Of a DNA stretch of 64,000 nucleotides, positions 54,106 through 62,465 are shown one piece after another (positions within the stretch are counted from its first letter, which is position 1; each line of letters starts with the position of its first letter). The translations under genes and the position numbers were made by a program. Below the pieces are notes generated by a model. That model had not been told where the DNA came from. It ran no database searches and saw only the letters and a program-made list of their open reading frames with translations. Source of the stretch: Pedobacter sp. PAMC26386 (GTDB lineage: Bacteria > Bacteroidota > Bacteroidia > Sphingobacteriales > Sphingobacteriaceae); NCBI GenBank assembly GCA_014302835.1, contig CP060294.1, positions 3,311,067 to 3,375,066 of the forward strand, in the 5' to 3' direction.

Positions 54106-54348
54106 TTAATTTTTGAAATAAAGATCGTAGAAATACTTAGTGCTATAAAAAGGGATAAACAGCTTCACAAAGCTGCTTTTTTCTATACTTCCCATATACA
54201 ATAGCCTATATCCATCTACAAATGGCCTATAAATAAGTGCATAAGCCAAAAGACCAATCACAAAAAAAGAAGCGGGACATGATACAGCAAGCCAGTAAAG
54301 AATAGGTAATGGCACTAAAATCTGCAAGTAATAGGCTAAAATTCTCAT
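54106..54348 (-). CDS. Small membrane protein of the bacteriocin-like operon, 80 aa
   Basis: ATG at 54348, 10 bases after the stop of the (frame-restored) peptide gene. Hydrophobic helices at ~4-22 and ~28-44 (LVPLPILYWLAVSC; FFVIGLLAYALIYRPFVD) precede an amphipathic C-terminal part (SSFVKLFIPFYSTKYFYDLY). Tight spacing and common direction link it to the peptide; an immunity or processing role is likely but unproved. Confidence 0.6.
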   Translation of the reverse strand: MRILAYYLQILVPLPILYWLAVSCPASFFVIGLLAYALIYRPFVDGYRLLYMGSIEKSSFVKLFIPFYSTKYFYDLYFKN

Positions 54349-54358
54349 TATTTTCTTA

Positions 54359-54549
54359 TTAAATGTTTTTGCCTATACAACCAGCAGCAACTAATGCGGC
54401 AGTTTCTGGCATAAATGCTGTTAATATAAAAATCCAACCGAAGCCCATCCATGATTAGCATATGCATCAGTAATACAATCCGCTGTATCGCCCCCCATTT
54501 TGCCACCTCCTATTGTCATTTCCATTTGCTCTAGTGTTATTTCTCTCAT
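54359..54549 (-). pseudogene. Double-glycine-leader bacteriocin-like peptide with a one-base frameshift
   Basis: ATG at 54549. The leader 'MREITLEQMEMTIGG' (Gly14-Gly15) has the typical Glu-Leu/Met pattern of peptides exported by C39-type transporters. The core continues 'DTADCITDAYANHGWASVGF' and then hits a TAA at 54421-54423. Adding one base in the A5 run on the plus strand (54428-54432) restores 'FILTAFMPETAALVAAGC', ending 'IGKNI' at a TAA (54359-54361). The restored core is ~48 aa with Cys25 and one Cys near the end (a possible disulfide) and a Gly/Ala-rich hydrophobic centre, as in class II bacteriocins. The lesion may be real inactivation or a homopolymer sequencing error. Confidence 0.7.
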
Positions 54550-54605
54550 AAATAATTGTTTTTATATAATCTCCTACTCTTTTTAGGTTTTTCGGTTTCA
54601 CCTTT

Positions 54606-54627
54606 CACTAAGCAACATTACTTAGTG
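54606..54627 (-). promoter_or_regulatory. Small hairpin in the bacteriocin operon leader
   Basis: CACTAAG / CTTAGTG, 7-bp stem with an 8-base loop, at the predicted 5' end of the leftward message (just after the -7 element at 54633-54640). It could stabilise or regulate the leader. Confidence 0.4.
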
Positions 54628-54632
54628 TCCAG

Positions 54633-54640
54633 CAAATGTA
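54633..54640 (-). promoter_or_regulatory. -7 promoter element (TACATTTG, minus strand) for the bacteriocin-like operon
   Basis: Complement of CAAATGTA; fits TAnnTTTG. Predicted start of transcription near 54629, giving an ~80-base leader that contains the hairpin at 54606-54627. Confidence 0.45.
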
Positions 54641-54841
54641 ATTCACCTAACACTACTATTCCTATAGACATTGTATTAATAATACAAATAATTTATCCCT
54701 ATTCTTGAGTTATATAGAAGGTATTATGACTGCATCTACCTAATTCTGCGCCCCTTTATGAAATGTCATGATATTAAAAATGAGGATAGACATACAAAAC
54801 ATGAACTACTCTAATTAACTGATAGTATCAGCTGGACGTAG

Positions 54842-55320
54842 CTCCTGCAATATGATAAAGGAGGTTTAAACAAAAAACATAATAATGATAAAGAGCTAGT
54901 AAAACTGAATCAGGCCTGTGAACTAAACAATTTAATAACTGCTCTTGAAGGAAACTTTAGTGAATTATTATTAGAGGTTAAAGCAAATTTTCCTCATGAA
55001 AGCTGGTATACGGCAAAAAATGAAATTTTATATACAACCCATTGGGATAGTCACTTTACATTATTATGCTCAGGCAAACAGATGGTAAAAAAAAGTCATC
55101 TCTAACCATCTTTTTAAAGGCTTTTACTGCAATGAAAAACTGAAGTTTATTGGAGCTTAATTTAATAGATTATCTAAATTGAAATACCACATTATTGATT
55201 TTCTAAAAAATCAGTCATTAATAGACGATTTTAATACTGAACCAATGTTTGTGATGATATTGAACTAGCTAGTAACTACTTTCATGAGATGATAAAAGCC
55301 TACTCAAGGATATTCTAAGT
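54842..55320 (+). pseudogene. Decayed ORF in cassette 3
   Basis: After a TAG at 54839 a frame of 87 codons runs to 55105 ('ELVKLNQACELNNLITALEG', 'FPHESWYTAKNEILYTTHWD', 'SHFTLLCSG'), then resumes one frame over as 'NHLFKGFYCNEKLKFIGA', and later as 'LKYHIIDFLKNQSLIDDF'. No start codon suits the first part, and stops and frameshifts break the rest. It resembles a small acidic intracellular protein of ~130-150 aa, perhaps an immunity-type protein, but is unrecognised. Confidence 0.45.
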
Positions 55321-55375
55321 TGATATGGCCAATTATTTATGGTATTTTCATTCAGAAAAGGAAGGAAGTTGGCGC

Positions 55376-55492
55376 TAATGAAACTACTGTATTGAGTTTA
55401 ATACTCATTGGAATCTTATTTAGTTAATTAATTTTAATGCTTCTTCAACTGTTGTTACAGGCAGCTGACATGATTTATTTCGGCAAATATAG
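55376..55492. repeat. Cassette repeat D (native DUF255 3' end with a copy of the FKBP start)
   Basis: 117 bases, two mismatches to 51057-51173. The right 73 bases (55420-55492) are the true last codons of the DUF255 gene; the left part is a copy of the FKBP start. Beyond 55492 the sequence continues as DUF255 coding sequence, unlike A, B and C, so this is the native junction side. Confidence 0.85.
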
Positions 55493-57432
55493 ATTTTTGT
55501 TTCAATGCTTTGCTTATCTTTTAACAAAGGAAGCACAGAATTTTTTCCCGACAATATAATTTTATTCGGAATATACCTCTTATTCAATTCCTTATGGACC
55601 TCATCCACAGCGTTACCAGTGAATGCAATTTCATTAATTCCAAATACTTCATTCATCAATTGAATAGCCCAGTTGGAATAAGCAGAACCATAGGTTTTGA
55701 TTTGAGGATGTACCGCAGCCAGCATTGCGTCTGCTTTATCGGTATAGCGAAGTTCATCAAATAAGAGCCCAAGATATTTTAGGTTTTGGGCCATTACAGA
55801 ATTTGAAGCAGGAATCACATTGTCCATAATCTCATGTTTACGGGCAATCAGAGACTCTCCGTTTGCTGGGGTATAGAATAACATCGGGCTATCCAGATCC
55901 CGGAAATTACTTAAAACCCAATCGCTTAATCTTTTAGCTTCCAGCAACCACTTCTCTTCAAAATCTGCTTCATATAAAGCAATTAATGCTGCGATAAAGA
56001 GTGCATAATCATCAAGAAAACCGGTAATTGAGGCTCTATTATGTTTATAGTTCCTATACAATCCACCGTTCTCGGCTATCATATTAGAAAGAATAAAATC
56101 CGCCGCTTTTTTAGCTGCTTCATAAAAATCTTCCCGATCAAAAATCTGACTGCTTTCAGCGAGCGCTTTAATCATCATCGCATTCCATGCTGTCAGACAT
56201 TTATCATCCAATGATGGGTGTATTCGTTTATTTCTTACTGCACTGAGTTTCTCTTTGGCCAATTTCAATTTTTCATAAAAATCATCAATTGACAACCCCT
56301 TCAATTCAGCATATTCTTCTATAGTATATTTTCTGAAGAGAATATTAATCTCTTCATCTTCCCAGTTTCCACGAGCAGTAACATTGAAATAGTCGGCCAT
56401 TAATGCCGCATCAGCTCCAAGATTTTTTTCAAATTCCAGTAAATCCCAAACATAGAATTTACCTTCTATACCTTCACTATCTGCATCAAGTGCAGAATAG
56501 AATAGTCCTTCTGGCGAAGTCATCTCTCTTTCAATCCAAGTAATAGATTCTATGGCGACATCTTTAAAAAGCTTGTTGCCTGAAAACTGATATGCTTCAG
56601 CATATAGACCAATCAGCTGTGCATTATCATAAAGCATTTTCTCAAAATGAGGAACATGCCAGTCACTGTCTACAGAATACCTGGCGAAACCTCCTCCTAT
56701 CTGATCATAAATGCCACCAAAGGCCATTTTCTCCAGTGTTAGTAAAGTGGATACATGTGTAGCATTATCATTCATTAAATGACTGTAACGCAATAAGAAC
56801 TGCCAGTTATTAGGCAAAGGAAACTTTGGTGCCCGGTTATACCCACCTTCAATCATATCAAAATTCCGTTTCCAGGGTGCGGTAATATCCTGAAGATCCT
56901 GTTGTGTATAAGGTGCCGTTCTGATATTAGGAATTACCCGCTCAGAATTGCGGATTCCATTGGTCAGCTGAACGGCATATTGTTCTGCTTTGCCTGGATC
57001 AGTTTGCCATAAATCTGCAACGTTCAATAATATATTAACCCAATCATCTTTTTTAAAATAGGTACCTCCGTAAATCGGGCGCTGATCTGGCAAACAGATA
57101 CAATTCAAGGGCCAGCCCCCACTACCAGTCATCAGCTGGATAGCCAGCATATAAATCTGATCAATATCGGGCCGTTCTTCCCGGTCTACTTTAATACAAA
57201 CAAAATGTTTGTTCATTACTTCTGCAACTTCATGCAGTTCAAAACTCTCCCGCTCCATGACATGACACCAGTGGCAAGCAGAATAACCAATACTGACTAA
57301 AATCAGTTTGTTTTCCCGTTTTGCTTTTGCTAATGCTTCCTCCCCCCATTCATACCAGTTTACAGGATTATAAGCATGCTGCAAAAGATATGGTGAAGAC
57401 GCGTGGATTAGACTATTAGGTTCCATATTCAT
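55420..57432 (-). CDS. DUF255 (YyaL-like) thioredoxin-domain/(alpha/alpha)6-toroid protein
   Basis: 670 aa from the ATG at 57432 (a second ATG two codons in). The thioredoxin-like N-terminal DUF255 domain, ~1-170: '[15 protein letters not shown]', '[17 protein letters not shown]' with Cys53-x2-Cys56, '[11 protein letters not shown]' and '[15 protein letters not shown]'; the rest is a toroid like N-acylglucosamine epimerases ('[20 protein letters not shown]', '[17 protein letters not shown]'). Related to human SPATA20; biochemical role unclear. The last 23 residues ('[20 protein letters not shown]' plus LIN) are duplicated three more times in the cassette array. Confidence 0.9.
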   Translation of the reverse strand: MNMEPNSLIHASSPYLLQHAYNPVNWYEWGEEALAKAKRENKLILVSIGYSACHWCHVMERESFELHEVAEVMNKHFVCIKVDREERPDIDQIYMLAIQLMTGSGGWPLNCICLPDQRPIYGGTYFKKDDWVNILLNVADLWQTDPGKAEQYAVQLTNGIRNSERVIPNIRTAPYTQQDLQDITAPWKRNFDMIEGGYNRAPKFPLPNNWQFLLRYSHLMNDNATHVSTLLTLEKMAFGGIYDQIGGGFARYSVDSDWHVPHFEKMLYDNAQLIGLYAEAYQFSGNKLFKDVAIESITWIEREMTSPEGLFYSALDADSEGIEGKFYVWDLLEFEKNLGADAALMADYFNVTARGNWEDEEINILFRKYTIEEYAELKGLSIDDFYEKLKLAKEKLSAVRNKRIHPSLDDKCLTAWNAMMIKALAESSQIFDREDFYEAAKKAADFILSNMIAENGGLYRNYKHNRASITGFLDDYALFIAALIALYEADFEEKWLLEAKRLSDWVLSNFRDLDSPMLFYTPANGESLIARKHEIMDNVIPASNSVMAQNLKYLGLLFDELRYTDKADAMLAAVHPQIKTYGSAYSNWAIQLMNEVFGINEIAFTGNAVDEVHKELNKRYIPNKIILSGKNSVLPLLKDKQSIETKIYICRNKSCQLPVTTVEEALKLIN

Positions 57433-57593
57433 AAAACAAAGATAAAAACAATTCTGTTTGGGCGTATCACTTCTTATCCTACATCAACTTCTTGCCATGT
57501 TGAACAGGGTACATTTGTATAACAAAAATCAGATCACTCTGTTGTTAAAATGTTTTAATAATTTGTTGTGATTTGATCAAAAGGAGAAATAAG

Positions 57594-58463
57594 ATGAAAA
57601 AGTTAATTGAAAAAATCGTGACAAAACCTGGTCAACCAGGCATGGTGGGTGACGGATTCAGAGTATTTAATTACATACCCGGTGCAGATATTTCTAAAAG
57701 AAGAATCAGTCCGTTTTTATTACTTGATTTTAATGCAGAATATGATTTTGGTCCTTCCGATCATATCAGAGGAGTAGATGTACATCCGCATAAAGGTTTT
57801 GAAACTGTAACCATTGCTTATAAAGGTAGTATAGCGCATCATGACAGTGGTGGCAATAGTGGAGTTATTAATGCGGGTGATGTTCAGTGGATGACTGCTG
57901 GTGAAGGTATCCTTCACAAAGAATACCACGAAGAAACTTTCTCTAAAACGGGCGGTCCGTTTGAAATGGTTCAGTTGTGGGTAAATCTTCCCAAAAAAGA
58001 TAAATCAACCCCAGCACATTACCAGGAACTTAAAGCTGCGGGAATGGGGAAAGTAGAATTGGCAGATCAGGTTGGTACAGTGAACGTGATTGCCGGAAAT
58101 TTTAACGGAGTTGCCGGACCAGCTGAAACTTATACCCCGGTAAATTTGTTTGATATTAAATTGACCGAAGGTGGAGAGCTGACTACTTCAATCGATGCCG
58201 GACATAATACAGGTCTGTTGGTAATTAATGGCAGTGTATTAGTCAATGGAGAGATTGCCGGAGAACATAGTTTCGTGTTATTTGAGAATGAAGGGGAGGA
58301 AATCCATATCAAAGCAAATCAGAAAAGCGTTGTTTTGTTAATGAGTGGTGCACCGATCGATGAGCCTATTGTAAGTTACGGCCCCTTTGTAATGAATACA
58401 CAAGAGGAAATTCATCAGGCAATTGATGATTTCAATAGTGGTAAATTTGGTATATTGAATTAA
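57594..58463 (+). CDS. Pirin family protein
   Basis: 289 aa. The ATG at 57594 is preceded by AAGGAG (57580-57586), a clear Shine-Dalgarno site that is unusual in this genome, and is chosen over the TTG at 57573. Two cupin domains: 'GDGFRVFNYIPG', the metal site 'DVHPHKGFETVTIAYKG' and 'INAGDVQWMTAGEGILHKEY' give the His-x-His...His...Glu set, and 'GLLVINGSVLVNG' opens the second cupin. Pirins are iron-binding redox sensors or quercetinases. Followed at 12 bases by the GNAT-like gene. Confidence 0.9.
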   Translation: MKKLIEKIVTKPGQPGMVGDGFRVFNYIPGADISKRRISPFLLLDFNAEYDFGPSDHIRGVDVHPHKGFETVTIAYKGSIAHHDSGGNSGVINAGDVQWMTAGEGILHKEYHEETFSKTGGPFEMVQLWVNLPKKDKSTPAHYQELKAAGMGKVELADQVGTVNVIAGNFNGVAGPAETYTPVNLFDIKLTEGGELTTSIDAGHNTGLLVINGSVLVNGEIAGEHSFVLFENEGEEIHIKANQKSVVLLMSGAPIDEPIVSYGPFVMNTQEEIHQAIDDFNSGKFGILN

Positions 58464-58475
58464 TTACATCAAGAT

Positions 58476-58784
58476 ATGAATGAAGAATATGCAGGTCTTC
58501 CACTGGTTAAGAACCAGGAAGAAAATCGTTTTGAGCTCAGGATAGGTGACTACACCACATTTATTGACTATAAAGAGCGTAGTAAGAAAATCTGGCTGAT
58601 CCATACTGAATCACCAGATGAATTAAAAGGTAAAGGCGCTGCAACGGCTGTGATTGAAAAGACGCTGGACTATATAGAAGAAAACGGTTATAAACTTATT
58701 CCTTTATGTCCGGTAGTTGTTGCCTATCTCAAGCGGCATACAGATTGGAACAGGATCTTAGATGAAACGGTAATTCCTTTCTAG
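58476..58784 (+). CDS. GNAT-like N-acetyltransferase (NATD1/YidJ type)
   Basis: 102 aa. The 'ELKGKGAATAVIEKTLDYIE' stretch is the acetyl-CoA-binding motif A of the small single-domain GNAT proteins, preceded by 'NRFELRIGDYTTFIDYKERS' and ending 'CPVVVAYLKRHTDW', the family signature. Acceptor unknown. Operonic with the pirin gene; a terminator follows at 58807. Confidence 0.9.
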   Translation: MNEEYAGLPLVKNQEENRFELRIGDYTTFIDYKERSKKIWLIHTESPDELKGKGAATAVIEKTLDYIEENGYKLIPLCPVVVAYLKRHTDWNRILDETVIPF

Positions 58785-58806
58785 TTCGATAATTGACATA
58801 CTTTAT

Positions 58807-58839
58807 AAAGCCCGGCAAACTCAGGATTTGCCGGGCTTT
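58807..58839 (+). terminator. Terminator after pirin-GNAT operon
   Basis: AAAGCCCGGCAAA / TTTGCCGGGCTTT, 13-bp GC-rich stem with a 7-base loop and a T run. Confidence 0.9.
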
Positions 58840-58862
58840 CTTTTGATATTATGGTTCTTTCT

Positions 58863-58892
58863 AGTCCACATTTTCGCATCAAAAGGTGGACT
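58863..58892. repeat. Inverted repeat AGTCCAC...GTGGACT
   Basis: 7-bp outer arms and TTTT/AAAA inner pairing with one mismatch around a 6-base loop. A second small hairpin GACTC-N6-GAGTC follows at once. It lies in a region with a decayed ORF6N gene, so it could be the end of a lost mobile element. Confidence 0.35.
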
Positions 58893-59031
58893 CAACGTAG
58901 AGTCACTTTAGATCGGTTCTGGGTTCACTGCGACTGGTAGCTTGCTGCTGCAGTACCTAACAAATTCATATCAAAAGGTTTCCTGTAAAATAAATAACCT
59001 AATTCACTATTAACCAGAATACATTTGTTGC

Positions 59032-59529
59032 ATGAGCGAGATTAAACTGACAACCGTATCCGACGAATTAATCATCGATAAAATTTATCTGATAAGAGAT
59101 CAGAAAATGATGATAGACCGAGACCTTGCTGAAATGTACAACGTAGAAACTAGAGCATTGAATCAAACTATTAAGCGAAATGAAAACCGCTGTCCCTAAG
59201 ACTTCATGTTTCAGATGACCGGCGAAGAACTGCTAAATTGGAAATCACAAAACGTGATTTCCAATAATAAAGAGAAAATGGGTTTACGAAAATGACCTTA
59301 TGCCTTCACTGAACAAGGTGTTGCAAGAATATTTACCCGTGTCAGAAAATTGCTAACTGACCATGCTGAACTGCGTTTAGAGGTAGAATAAATCAAAAGA
59401 AAATTAGACAACCGGCACAAGAATATGAAGATCGTTTTTCAGCATCTGGACGAATTACTGGAAAACGACGATCAGCCCGAGGCAGAAAGAAAAGCCATCG
59501 GTTATCAAATTGGATCTTCAACAGATTAG
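59032..59529 (+). pseudogene. ORF6N-domain (KilA-N-like) DNA-binding protein, inactivated
   Basis: One frame of 166 codons from ATG 59032 to TAG 59527, broken by stops at 59197, 59293 and 59389. 'LIIDKIYLIRDQKMMIDRDL' with 'AEMYNVETRALNQTIKRN' is the ORF6N domain; then 'DFMFQMTGEELLNW', 'YAFTEQGVARIF' (the usual 'MLSSVL' part is deleted) and 'KIVFQHLDELLE'. ORF6N proteins are phage- or mobile-element-associated and common in Bacteroidota. Three nonsense codons plus the internal deletion mean it is not functional. Confidence 0.85.
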
Positions 59530-59555
59530 AAATCCCTTATGAAGTGGATTTCTAA

Positions 59556-59879
59556 TCAATAATTTGCCTGTCCGATATTCAACCGGTTGATCTTACCATT
59601 CTCCTCAATTTTAAATCTGAAATAGGTCTTAAAATCTCCCCACTGATCGCTATGAAATTTGCCATAGACAGCCAGGCCATTGTCTTCTACCCGGTCTATG
59701 GTGGTAAAACGTTCATGCCCTATTGCCTTTTCAAAGAATTGTTTAAAATCCACCTCATTGCCATCATCATATAATTTGGCATCAGTTGTGAATAAAGAAA
59801 ACCAGAGTTTTTTGTCAGCATTCTGCAAAGCATTTATTGCCTGTTTGACTGTTTCGTTTTTGAGTTGGTCCGTTTCCAT
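59556..59879 (-). CDS. NTF2/SnoaL-like small protein
   Basis: 107 aa from the ATG at 59879, rather than 117 from 59909, since the fold starts at 'DQLKNETVKQAINALQNADK'. Pattern: N-terminal helices, 'WFSLFTTDAKLYDDGNEVDF', 'GHERFTTIDRVEDNGLAVYG', 'YFRFKIEENGKINRLNIGQ', the cone-shaped NTF2 fold with C-terminal strand. Many such proteins bind small ligands or act as steroid-isomerase-like enzymes; substrate unknown. Confidence 0.82.
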   Translation of the reverse strand: METDQLKNETVKQAINALQNADKKLWFSLFTTDAKLYDDGNEVDFKQFFEKAIGHERFTTIDRVEDNGLAVYGKFHSDQWGDFKTYFRFKIEENGKINRLNIGQANY

Positions 59880-60143
59880 AGGATGAGTTGTTTCTATATA
59901 ACAACACAAGACTCCGAGTAGTTTTAAATACAGGACGATGTTAGATAATAGTATTGATCCACTAATTTATTGAAGACTAATGTTCTCTCATTTTTTTCAT
60001 TCGAAGGTTGTTGAACTTTATAAAAGCACATGAATTTGTCAATTAGCTTCCCATCTGTAAAGACAAATATTTAGGGTAATCATTACCTTAGTTTATCTAT
60101 TTTTTGAGGGAAAGACTTATCTTTTTTTAATAATTTACAACAT

Positions 60144-60905
60144 ATGGACATACAGGAATATTTTGATCGGATTCAATATCAACAAGAAGCCAAAGTTGAT
60201 TTAAAATCACTTAAAGAGCTAATGAAAACACATTTGCTGAACGTTCCTTTTGAGAATCTCGATATCCATCAAAAAACATGGATTACACTGGATGAGGAAA
60301 AGATTTATAAAAAGATAGTCCAGGAGCGCAGGGGCGGATTCTGTTATGAATTGAATGGAAACTTTCAGCAGTTATTATTAAAGATAGGTTTCGATGTCCA
60401 GCTCATTGGTGCTAAAGTGTACTTTTCTGAGACCAAAACATATTCTCCTCCTACTGATCACATAGCCTTATTGGTTCAATTGGAAGATGAGCGCTATTTA
60501 GTAGATGTGGGTTTTGGGGACTTCGTATCTGAACCGATAAAAATCAGCGCAGAAACTCATCATTCGGAGCGATGCGGTACTTTCAAACTGACTAAAGCTA
60601 ATCAATATTACTATTTGATTGAAAAACAAGATGAAATGCTGGGTACTTATATTCCCGGATATACCTTTACACTTACCCCCCTGATGTTAAAAGACTTTAC
60701 GCATAGCTGTTACTTTCAGCAATTATCCCCAGATTCTAATTTCACCAAAAACAAGGTCTGTTCATTGCTTACTGACACGGGTAGAAAAACAGTTACGCAA
60801 TCGAAGTTCATTGTGACAGTAAACGGAATAAAAACAGAACAAGCAGTTCCTGATGAACAAGCGTTCCAAGTACTGCTCGAAAAAGAATTTGATATCGTTT
60901 TATAA
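60144..60905 (+). CDS. Arylamine N-acetyltransferase
   Basis: 253 aa. Catalytic triad visible: Cys67 in 'RRGGFCYELNG', His106 in 'PTDHIALLV', Asp121 in 'VDVGFGD'. The start 'DIQEYFDRIQY' and 'THLLNVPFENLDIH' are further NAT signatures. Acetyl-CoA donates acetyl to aromatic amines and hydrazines via Cys67; cytoplasmic. Monocistronic, on the opposite strand to its neighbours. Confidence 0.93.
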   Translation: MDIQEYFDRIQYQQEAKVDLKSLKELMKTHLLNVPFENLDIHQKTWITLDEEKIYKKIVQERRGGFCYELNGNFQQLLLKIGFDVQLIGAKVYFSETKTYSPPTDHIALLVQLEDERYLVDVGFGDFVSEPIKISAETHHSERCGTFKLTKANQYYYLIEKQDEMLGTYIPGYTFTLTPLMLKDFTHSCYFQQLSPDSNFTKNKVCSLLTDTGRKTVTQSKFIVTVNGIKTEQAVPDEQAFQVLLEKEFDIVL

Positions 60906-60933
60906 GCGCCTGTTTAGACAGACGTGACCTCTT

Positions 60934-61089
60934 CTATATCTTTTTCAATAATTTTCCTGCTACCTTTTTCAGTCCGCCACTTTGAGTCCAAATGGTGAGT
61001 TGAGGAATATTTTCCAAGCTAGTCTTCGACCCATTCAAAGCGATGAGTTCATGATAAATTTCCAGTAATTTTTTAAGATTTTCAATCGG
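60934..61089 (-). pseudogene. C-terminal remnant of an unknown protein
   Basis: 52 codons without a start: after an in-frame TAA, 'PIENLKKLLEIYHELIALNG' and 'LENIPQLTIWTQSGGLKKVA' then 'GKLLKKI' to TAG. Composition looks coding, no ATG in frame. Probably the tail of a deleted gene; family not recognised. Confidence 0.35.
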
Positions 61090-61125
61090 TTATACCTCCC
61101 CGAGTCCCGAAAGTAAAACAGCTCA

Positions 61126-61165
61126 TAAATTAATGGTGCTGATTCGAATCAGCACCATTAATTTA
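61126..61165. terminator. 40-bp perfect palindrome, terminator of the DUF3472 gene
   Basis: Left half TAAATTAATGGTGCTGATTC, right half its exact complement, ending one base before the stop of the DUF3472 gene (61166). It overlaps the stop codon region, so it acts directly after translation ends. Confidence 0.7.
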
Positions 61166-62368
61166 CTATAGAATATTTACAGTAACCGGCACAGATACGC
61201 CATTAAAAATATCTGTAATGGTTACTCTTGCCGAATTTGTACCACTTCCTAAAGCGACATTAATAACGGCCTTTCTTTTCTCTGGTAAGACTTCATTAAC
61301 CGTTTGTACCACAGTTCCTGCCGCATCGATTATTTCTATTTTAGAAGAAAACTGTGGACTAAGATTAGCAGTCACTTGCCAGTTCACAGTAACCACACCC
61401 GAACCAAATTTAGCAGTAACTCCATAAACCGCGCCCACAGTTAATACTGGTGCATTTCCCTGATTGGTTTGTACAGGTAAAGTCAATGTTCTTCCCGTAC
61501 CAAAAGCCGCAGATGGTTCTACATTTCCACCGTGTTCCATAAAATAAGCATCTTCAGTTGCGTCATATCCGGCATTAAAGCTCCGGTCATAAATCCCGTT
61601 TCTGTCTGCATCATTCGCATTGGCACTGAAAGATCTGCCGGTATGTTTTTGCCATTGATTACTGGTGTTCAAATTCCAGCAGTCTTTAAAAAATGCTTTT
61701 CTTTCAAAACGACCATCATCGGCCGCATCGGTTCCATCCCAGTTTTCAAGAAAGGCATCATTTTCAGATCCCAGAAATGTCGTCCTTTCCGGAATAGCCA
61801 GCGTAGAAGTATGAAACCAGTTACCAGTGGATAGGTTCTGAATAAAAGTACCGACGAACAATTCTCCATTTAATTTCCAGGAGCGAATCGCGATATTATA
61901 CCAGGTATCTTTAACCCATTTATATGGATTGATAGTTTTGTAGCCATCTCCTTCTCCCCCAAAACGACTGGAAACGGTTCCTGCTCCGGTATAAGCAACT
62001 CTTGAATAGATTTCACCTGCGGTATTTGGATCCCATAACGAGGCAATCAGAGTATTGGGTGCTCCATAAGATTCATCTGGTGTCTGCTGAAGTCCATTAT
62101 ACCCTCCTGAGAAATTATTCACGGAGAAATATTCCTTATCAGCAGACTTGGTGATTTTGATCTTTTGCATTTTAAGGATTGCATCCGATGGAAAAGAGAA
62201 AAAAAGATGTTCTGACGGAGCTGCATTCTCGCCTGTAGCAGCAGTTACTGCGGTTTGATTTGTGGATTTTCCAGATGGAGAAACTGCAGATTTTGTACAT
62301 CCGGTAAAGAACATTAGCGCATAGGCTAACAGGCCCACCGGCAAAAGAGTTTTAGTTAAGTTTTTCAT
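61166..62368 (-). CDS. DUF3472-family lipoprotein
   Basis: 400 aa from the ATG at 62368, which directly opens a lipoprotein signal (LLPVGLLAYALMFFTGC, Cys20). A Ser/Thr-rich linker is followed by DUF3472: 'LFFSFPSDAILKMQKIKITK', 'FSVNNFSGGYNGLQQTPD', 'ASLWDPNTAGE', 'RFGGEGDGYKTINPYKWVKD', and a C-terminal ~90-residue Ig-like domain ('VTVNWQVTANLSPQFSSKIE'). DUF3472 proteins are extracellular or surface-exposed; function unknown, probably glycan-related. Monocistronic. Confidence 0.88.
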   Translation of the reverse strand: MKNLTKTLLPVGLLAYALMFFTGCTKSAVSPSGKSTNQTAVTAATGENAAPSEHLFFSFPSDAILKMQKIKITKSADKEYFSVNNFSGGYNGLQQTPDESYGAPNTLIASLWDPNTAGEIYSRVAYTGAGTVSSRFGGEGDGYKTINPYKWVKDTWYNIAIRSWKLNGELFVGTFIQNLSTGNWFHTSTLAIPERTTFLGSENDAFLENWDGTDAADDGRFERKAFFKDCWNLNTSNQWQKHTGRSFSANANDADRNGIYDRSFNAGYDATEDAYFMEHGGNVEPSAAFGTGRTLTLPVQTNQGNAPVLTVGAVYGVTAKFGSGVVTVNWQVTANLSPQFSSKIEIIDAAGTVVQTVNEVLPEKRKAVINVALGSGTNSARVTITDIFNGVSVPVTVNIL

Positions 62369-62465
62369 AGGTATAAGGTTAGGTATATATCCCATAATTT
62401 AGAAAAACAACACTATACATTGAAATTAAAAGTCTGCGCAAACGTTTGATTTACAAGACGATTGC

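Noticed and set aside
54421..54549. The 42-residue frame as the complete bacteriocin-like peptide
   Set aside because: It stops abruptly after 'VGFLY', while the next frame continues with a Gly/Ala-rich segment and a Cys that fits the first Cys; a frameshift explains it better.
51057..55492. A CRISPR array or integron at the repeats
   Set aside because: The repeats are ~185 bp, spaced 0.6-1.8 kb apart, contain coding sequence of a neighbour and lack attC-like hairpins or an integrase; neither model fits.
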